Assembly: GCA_963580285.1 (NCBI GenBank)
Contig: OY757013.1
Location: forward strand, 150,303,564 to 150,367,563
Direction: 5' to 3'
Source of the DNA: Lucinisca nassula
Taxonomy: Eukaryota > Mollusca > Bivalvia > Lucinida > Lucinidae
DNA length: 64,000 nucleotides
The notes beneath the pieces are model-generated. The model was not told where the DNA came from and searched no databases. It saw only the letters and a list, made by a program, of their open reading frames with translations. A program made the position numbers and the translations under genes. Shown one piece after another: positions 57,373 through 64,000 of the stretch. Numbering within the stretch: the first letter of the stretch is position 1; each line of letters begins with the position of its first letter.

Positions 57373-57905
57373 CATAAACACGCGTATGCAAATACATTGT
57401 AAATTTTACAGTCAAAAAACAAACTTCTAAGATGAAAAATTATGATATATTTTTAATATTTCTGCTCAAAACATAGATTGCGGGCACACGTTAGAACACG
57501 AGAACCCGAGTTTTGTTTGTGTGTTTGTTTGAATTGAGGTTTAACGTCCCCGTCAACACTGTAAAGGTCATTTTGTAGACGTTGCTTCCAATTTTGAGGG
57601 GCTTTTACCCGACATTGAGATGAAATGACAACTCAAGCCCTGTCGCCATATGAAACCATTGGGGTTTATAAGCATGGACGGTCCGACTCGTAGCACTGCT
57701 TTGCCTTGGCAGGCTTACTTTGTTTTACTTCTACTTAGATCCTCTAAGCGGTTTACCAGTACTCGTGTGCGGATCGGATTCAGCTCTGCGTGGAAGAATC
57801 ATGCAGCCCATATATTTCTTCAAGCCCCGGTGGGCGGGGGCCAGAGAACCCGAGTTTTATTATATAAAGGGTTAAAGGGGATGCAAATTTATATGTCTTT
57901 TCATG
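57373..57905. repeat. Palindromic MITE split by a SINE
   Basis: Begins TAAACACGCGTATGCAAATA, carries CTGCTCAAAACATAGATTGC and resumes after the SINE with GAACCCGAGTTTTATTATAT. Confidence 0.7.
57515..57843 (-). repeat. SINE family A, copy 7, with 15-bp target-site duplication
   Basis: Full-length, reverse orientation, flanked by GAGAACCCGAGTTTT at 57500-57514 and 57844-57858. Confidence 0.85.
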
Positions 57906-57929
57906 TCTTTAGCGCCCCTGTCACGTTGT

Positions 57930-58310
57930 GACTAGGTGAGCTTTTGTGATCACTTTTCGTCCGTCGTACGTGCGTGCATGCTTTTTAGAGTCCGTAAACA
58001 ATTTCTTTAAACGACATCTCCTCTTAAACCACTGTTGGATTTTGACCAAACTTCAAAGCAATGATCCTCAGATGGTCCCCTTTCAAAGTTATTCAAATAG
58101 TTCCGGTCCGCTGCACATCAAGGTCAAATGAGCCAAAAATAGATTTTTTTAATGAAAACATATAACAATGTTCTCCTCTGAAACCGCAAGGCCCAGTTCT
58201 TCGATATTAGGTGTGTAGCTTCATCTAGTGTACCCCTACCAAGATTGTTCAAATTATAGCCCAGGGACCAAAACGGCTCCCGCTCCGGGACCCTTTTGTT
58301 TTACATAGAC
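57930..58310. repeat. End of a 145-bp-family element and units of the 62-64 kb family
   Basis: GTGAGCTTTTGTGATCAC and a TCCGTCGTACGTGCGTGC tract, then CCGCAAGGCCCAGTTCTTCG. Confidence 0.55.
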
Positions 58311-58315
58311 TTCAG

Positions 58316-58880
58316 ATTCTATGACGGTTCCAACGTAAAGGCTTAGTACCTGATGCTCTTTCTCTGATCGGGCCCATCGGAGTCTTACTGTTGGTTTTCT
58401 TTTGCTCCAGCATCTCAGTGGTTTCTTGCTGCCGAGTGCTCACCGTTTTTTCATCTCTGTGGTTGTTTGATTTTTAAGTTTACGGAGATGTTTCACTGAT
58501 GAGTTAGGAAGCCTTCATGCGGACTGAAAAAATTATTTGTCTTAATCACGACGGAAGTAAGGGCGAGGATTGTGGCCACGTAAAATCGATTTTAGCACCC
58601 CAGTGGAATTCGTTTCCGCGGACCGTTCCAAGGCGGTTCTTCTGTCGCGGTTTTTTTTTGTTATGGTTTGTCTTTGGGCGTTCGTGTCGCTTATATTATT
58701 TTATTTTGGATAGCCTACTGCCCATTTTGTGGGAAAGTAACTGTCCTGTTGGCTTTCCGCTATTGATGTTTCCATTAGGGTCTGTTTTTTTATGTTTGTG
58801 TTTCTTTCCCTTTGGTGTCTCTGATGGGAGCTGTGGGTTAATTGTATTGATTCCTGATCATTGCCTCCACTTGTACTTTA
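58316..58880 (+). repeat. Retroelement family R copy
   Basis: Well-kept 3' region. A 180-codon plus-strand frame (58517-59059) reads through it and on into the SINE; its hydrophobic look comes from the T-rich repeat. Confidence 0.7.
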
Positions 58881-58939
58881 CAAAGGGAGAAACCTTAAAA
58901 ATCTTCTTGTCTCAAACCAGAAGGCTCAGGTGTTTGAAA

Positions 58940-59104
58940 GAAGCCTCCGTGGTCGAGTGGTTACGCTACTCGCCTTGTAAACCAGGGGTCGCAGGTTCGA
59001 TCCCGGGCTTCTCCAGACTTTCGGATGAGTCTTTAAACCGAGGTCCCGTCTCCGTATGACCTTAGCTGTTGGTGGGACGTAAAACTGAAACACTCACTCA
59101 CTCA
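58940..59104 (+). repeat. tRNA-derived SINE (family C)
   Basis: tRNA-like head TCCGTGGTCGAGTGGTTACG with B box GGTTCGATCCC, then the TGTTGGTGGGACGTAAAAC body end and a CACTCACTCACTCA tail. A reverse scrap is at 37600. Confidence 0.8.
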
Positions 59105-61680
59105 GGTGTTTGATATTTGGTATGAAGCTTTATCTTCCGGACCTCTATCAGGATTGTTTAAATTATAGCATTGTCCACTGGCAGCCATGTATGATTTCAA
59201 TTTATCGATTATTAAGTCTCCCGTTCCATGTGGACTCTGTATCTGAAATATTAGGACTTTTATGAAGTGGAGGGGTGGGACATGGATCCAACAGAGCACA
59301 GGTTGGTATCACTGAATGCGTCTTATCATAAGGAAGAAGAATATATATGGTTTAGGGGTGGGGATGTGTACAGTTCCAGAGTTATAAGGCCTTTTAAACT
59401 GTGGAGGGGTTGGAGCATGGCCCTGGCAGATACCAAGAAATCCAAGATTGTTGTCCTTGAATGTGTCTTATCATTAAGACCATGAAAATATATTGTTTAG
59501 GAGTGGTGATCTAAACTGTTTCTGAGATATGAGGCCTTCTTATGAAGTGACGGCCCCGCCCATCGGGGCTTAAAGAAAAAGATGGGCTGCATGATGCTTC
59601 CACGCAGAGCTGAAACCGACCCGCACACGAGTACTGGTAAACCGCTTAGAGGATCTAAGCCAGTGCGAGTCGGACCGTCCATGCTTATGAACCCTATTGG
59701 TTTCATTGGGCGACAGGGCTTGAGATGTCATTTTATCTCAATGTCGGGTAAAAGTCCCACAAAATTGGAAGCAACGTCTCCAAAATGACCAATAGTGTTG
59801 ACGGGGACGTTAAACTTCAAATCAAACAAACAAAACAAAAAAATACTTATGAAGTATAGAGGAGAGGAATGGCCCATGTGGACCGCCAAGTTGGTGTGAC
59901 TGAATGCGTCTATTCACAAGGAACAATAATATATTTGATTATGAGGTGGGGATCTTAATGATGTCTGAGATATATAGCCTTTCATGAAGTGGAGGGATCG
60001 ACACATTGCCCTAGCACAAATACATCCGAGGTTGCCTAATGAGTCTTATCAAAAGGAACACAAATATACAAGCCTTAGGGGTTGGCATCTGAACAGTTTC
60101 TGAGATATATTGTATTTTATGAAGTGGAGGGTTGGGGCATGGCCCCAGCGCACCCTGGGAGACCCCTAGGTTGGTATCACTAAATGTGTCTTATCAAAAG
60201 GAACAAGTGTATATATGGTTTAGGGATGGGGATCTAAATGGTTTCTGAGATATTTGACCTTTTACAAAGTGGAGGGGTTGGGGCATGACCCGGGCACATC
60301 CCAGGGGACACCCAAGTTGGTGTCACTGAATGCGTCTTGATAAGGCCTAATTGGCCGAAACTAGCTAGTCTGGCCCAGAAAACATGTACACTCCATATTT
60401 TTCACTTCAGTGGTGTATTCCTTGCTTCCAAAGGATAACCCTTTTATAGAACATATTAGAATTTACAACATTTATGGTTTTGGGGTGGGGATCTAAATGG
60501 TTTCTGACATATATCGCCTTTTATGAAGTGGAGGGTTGAGACATGACCCGAGCACATCCATGGGGACCCTCGGGTTGGTGTCACTGAATGCGTCTTATCA
60601 TAAGAAACAAGAATATATATGGTTTTGGGGTGGTGAACTGAATGGTTTCTGAGATATATCGCCTTGTATGAAGTGGAGGGGTAGGGCATGGCCCTTGCGC
60701 ACCCTGGGAGACCCCTAGGTTGGTATCACTGAATGCCTCTTATCATAAGGAACAGGAATATATATGGTTATTGGGTGGGGATCTAAACGGTTTCTGAGAT
60801 ATTGGGCCTTTTATGAAATGGACGGGGTGGGCGTGGCCTGGGTACATCCCAGGGGACCCCCGGGTTGGTGTTACTGAATGCGTCTTATCATAAGAAACAA
60901 GACTATATATGGCTTTGGGATGGGGATCTGAAAGGTTTCTGAGATATATCGCCTTTTATGAAGTGGAGGGGTGAGGCATGGCCCTGGCGCACCCCGGGTG
61001 ACCCCTAGGTTTAAATCACTGAATGCGGCTTATCATAAGGTTCAAGAATATATATCGTTTAGGGGTGGGGATCTGAACGGTTGGGCCTTTTATGGCGTGG
61101 AGGGGGTAGGGCAAGGCCCAGGCACATCCCAGGGAACCCCCAGGTTGGTGTCACTGAATGCGTCTTATCAAAAGAAAAAAGAATATATATGGTTTTTGGG
61201 CGAAGATCTCGATGGTTTCTGAGATTTGTCGTCTTTTATGAAGTGGTTGGGTATGGCCCCGGCGCACCCTTGGACACCCCTAGGTTGGTAGCACTGAATC
61301 ATTAGGAACGAGACTATATATGGTTTAGGGGTAGGGATCTCAACGGTTTCTGAGATATTGGGTCTTTTACCCAAGTGAAGGGGGTGGGGGCATGGCCCGG
61401 GCACATCTCAGGGGACCCCCAGGTTCGTGTCACTGGATGCGTCTTATCATAAGAAACAAGAATATATATGGCTTAGGGGTGGGGATCTCAACGGTTTCTG
61501 AGATATTGGGCCTTTTACTAAGTGGAGGGGGTGGGGCATGGGCCCGGTACATCCCAAGGGACCCCCAGGTTGGTGTCACTGAATGCGTCTTATCATACGT
61601 AAAAAGAATATGTACAAAGAATATATATGGTTTAGGGGTGGGGATCTGAATGGTTTCTGAGATATATGGCCTTTTATGCA
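59105..61680 (+). repeat. Tandem array, about 14 units of 145 bp
   Basis: Units carry TGAATGCGTCTTATCA, GGGGTGGGGATCT and TTTATGAAGTGGAGGG. A SINE A (59548-59850) and a scrap of the 260-bp family (60330-60450) interrupt it. The open frames rich in Gly/Arg/Pro are unit-derived. Confidence 0.72.
59548..59850 (+). repeat. SINE family A, copy 8
   Basis: Full-length copy with tail CAAATCAAACAAACAAAAC, nested in the 145-bp array. Confidence 0.75.
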
Positions 61681-61689
61681 CGGGTGGGG

Positions 61690-61990
61690 GTTGATGATGA
61701 TGATGATTTCGTGTTTAACGACGCGTCAACCCTCTTTGTGGGTCATAAGCGTCAAACGGTTAATAGTTAACGGCATTGAGAATTATGAGGATATAAAAAG
61801 TAAAAAAGTTAGTTTGATATGTATAAAAATTTTAAACAGTTAAATCTTATGAAAAAGTCCAATTTCTTTTAAGAATAAAATAATATTTTCAAAAGGTACA
61901 TCTTGAGCGCGGGTGGGGGTGGGGCATGCCCCGACACACCCTGGGGGACCCCTAGGTTGGCATAAATTAGCATCTGGCTAAAACAAGTTC
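61690..61990. repeat. Small insertion with GATGAT tract, then end of the array
   Basis: TGATGATGATGATTTCGTG and AACGACGCGTCAACC begin a 220-bp unrecognised insert. Array sequence (CACCCTGGGGGACCCCTAGG) resumes at about 61935. Confidence 0.4.
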
Positions 61991-62235
61991 ACTTAAGGAA
62001 TATTTCTATAAAAGTTTTGTCAAACTATAAAATTTCTATTTTCCCCCCATTATAAGTCATTGCAACCAAACTACTGAGCCGATTTTCATTAAAAACACAA
62101 ACTTTCATTCCCACAGCCCAAGGATGCTACAGATGAAATTTAGACTGAATCGGCCCAGTGGCTTCAGAGGAGATGTCGTTTGAAAGTGTTGACACCAGAC
62201 GACGACGACGCAGACGACGACGACAGACAACTGCT
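61990..62235. repeat. End piece of the 330-bp array family
   Basis: Right-end piece resembling 15236-16450 in reverse, with a (GAC)n-like tract at 62196-62228 and CTGGTGAGCT. Confidence 0.5.
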
Positions 62236-63900
62236 GGTGAGCTAAAAATTTTCTTGTCTGAAACCAGAAGGCTCGGGTATTTGATATTTGGTATGAAGCT
62301 TCGTCTCATGGACCTATATCAATATTGTTCAAATCATAACCCTGGGGCCAAAAAATGCCCCGACTCGGGGCACTTTGGTTTCACATTGAATTATATAGGA
62401 AAAAATCTTAAAAAATCTTCTCCTCTGAAACCGCAAAGCCCAGGTCTTTGATATTTGGTATTTTGCTTCATTGCGTGGACCTCTACCAAGATTGTTCAAA
62501 TTATAGCCATTGCGCCAAAAATGCCCCCGCTCAGGGGCCCTTTGGTTTTACATTGATTAATATAGGAAAACATCTTTAAAAAGTCTTCTGCTCTGAAACT
62601 GCAAGGCCCAGGTCTTTGATATTTGGTGTGAAGCTTCAACTAGTGGACCTCTATCAAGATTGTTCAAACTGGAGCCCTGGGGCCAAAAAATGGCCCGCCC
62701 CGGGGCCCTTTGGTTTTACACAGACTTATATAGGGAAATAAGTTCTGAATGGTTTGATCCTTTAGAAGAAAAGGATACACCAAATAAACGAAAATAGCAG
62801 ACTCGGTTTTATTGAATCTGTTCATGACAGTACTGAAAAGTGCAACACCGGCCACGCCTTCTAGCGCCGGCTTAAGCAGAACTATATTATCAAAATGATT
62901 CAAAATGAACTCAATGATCCTAAAGGACCAGAAAAAATAATCTGCACTATGATGATGTACGGGGAGACGTTTTACGGCCGCCACACGGCTTTAAACCGTC
63001 TGAATCCAGAAGGCTCAGGTGTTTGAAATTTGGTATGAAGCTTCGTCTTGTGGACCTCTATCAATATTGTTCAAAGTACAGCGCTGGGGCCAAAAACGCC
63101 CCCCCCCGCCCGGGGGCCCTTTGGTTTTACATTGACTTATATTGGGAAAACCTTTAAAAATATTCTGTTCAGAAGCCAGAACACTCAGGTGTTTGATATT
63201 TGGTATGAAGCTGCGTCTGGTGAACTTTTATCAAGATCGTTAAAAAATCGTGTTGTCTGAAACCAGAAGGCTCAGATGTTTGATATTTAGTATGAAGCTT
63301 CGTCTTGTGGGCCTCTATCAAGATTGTTCAAATTTTAGCCCTGCGGCAAAAAATGCTCCCGCCCCGGGGCCGTTTGGTTTTACATTTACTTATATAGGGA
63401 AAATGTTAAAAAATCTCCTCTGAAACCGCAAGGCCCAGGACTTTGATATTTGGTGTGAAGATCCATCTAGCAGACTTCTATCAAGATTATTCAAATTATA
63501 GGCCTTGGGTCAAAAATGGCCCTGCCCCGAGGCCCACTGTTTTACTTCGACTTATATATGGACAATCTTTAAAGTATCTTCTTGTCTTAAACCAGAAGGC
63601 CCAGGTATTTGATATTTGATATGATGCTTCATCTGATAGATCTCTACTATGTTGTTCAAATTATAGCCCTTGGGCCAAACGTGGCCCCGCCCCATGCCCC
63701 ACCGGTTTAAATTAGACATATATGGAAAACCTTTAAAACTCTTCTTCTCTGATACCGAAAGGCCCAGGTCTTTGATATTTTGCTTGAAGTTTCATAGGGA
63801 TTACCTCTACCAAGATTATGCAAAACATAGCATAGTGTCCAATTTATAACCCCATGGGGTCAAAAATGGACCTACCCCGGAGCGCACTGGTTTTATAAAG
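62235..63900 (+). repeat. Tandem array of about 170-bp units
   Basis: At least seven units with GATATTTGGTATGAAGCTTC, TTGTTCAAATTATAGCCCT and GCCCCGGGGCCCTTTGGTTT. A piece of the 260-bp family lies at 62740-62995. The array appears to run to the window edge; the last 100 bp are unrecognised. Confidence 0.68.
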
Positions 63901-64000
63901 GGTGAAGGCAGAGCCGGTTCATCTCTGTCTGGTGCACTAGGACCTGACCCTCAGTGTCCCAGTGACATACAAGTCAGCTCTGTACTGGCAAAGGGAATCA

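Noticed and set aside
58944..59015. Possible tRNA gene (Ser/Leu-like head)
   Set aside because: It is followed by a SINE body and a CACT-repeat tail; it is a retroposed SINE head.
58517..59059. Longest plus-strand frame (180 codons)
   Set aside because: It is a read-through of the retroelement R 3' region and a tRNA-SINE; the same peptide pieces recur in several frames elsewhere.
60971..61681. Gly/Arg/Pro-rich frames on both strands
   Set aside because: All lie in a 145-bp tandem array and change frame between units.

Overview
The window looks like genomic DNA of a bivalve mollusc. It has no dense coding, it is AT-rich, and almost every long stretch is repeat: internally tandem elements with CGGA-type microsatellites (the pearl/Helitron-like style of bivalves), tRNA-derived SINEs, palindromic MITEs, and many decayed copies of one retroelement 3' region. 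The species cannot be fixed from the sequence alone.

One host gene can be supported, on the minus strand across about 52 kb (56610 down to 4568). Ten short exons, each with GT/AG borders, join in a single frame. In transcript order they are: a CARD exon (56278-56610); a two-exon alpha/beta module that may be TRADD-N-like (41076-41209 and 35540-35777); a Ser-rich linker exon (32731-32856); three more CARD exons (30460-30789, 29343-29636, 13408-13674); and three tiny exons (13163-13243, 4912-5025, 4568-4632) that together make a C-terminal ubiquitin-like domain ending at a TAA stop. The exon sum plus one upstream base is 1983 nt, so about 660 residues are visible. Every domain is bounded by phase-1 introns. 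The 5' end is not recognised; the unique DNA at 56660-57370 is the first place to look. A protein with four CARDs, a possible TRADD-N-like module and a C-terminal ubiquitin-like domain would be a death-fold/ubiquitin adaptor of innate immunity or cell death. That architecture is the most interesting content here.

Layout by repeat: 1.2-3.7 kb SINE and retroelement pieces; 3.9-7.8 kb SINEs and palindromic elements around the last exons; 8.2-13.05 kb a large tandem array with nested SINEs and a retroelement piece; 13.9-24.2 kb stacked tandem elements, some nested in each other; 24.5-29.1 kb a 260-bp array and retroelement copies; 29.8-30.4 kb retroposons filling the CARD2-CARD3 intron; 32.2-35.0 kb a 27-bp minisatellite and a 145-bp array; 35.2-45.0 kb retroelement copies in both orientations and a 155-bp array; 45.5-56.1 kb four internally tandem elements and hairpin MITEs; 57.4-64 kb SINEs and two long arrays. 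Most open frames of 60-180 codons in the window lie inside these repeats and are not host genes.
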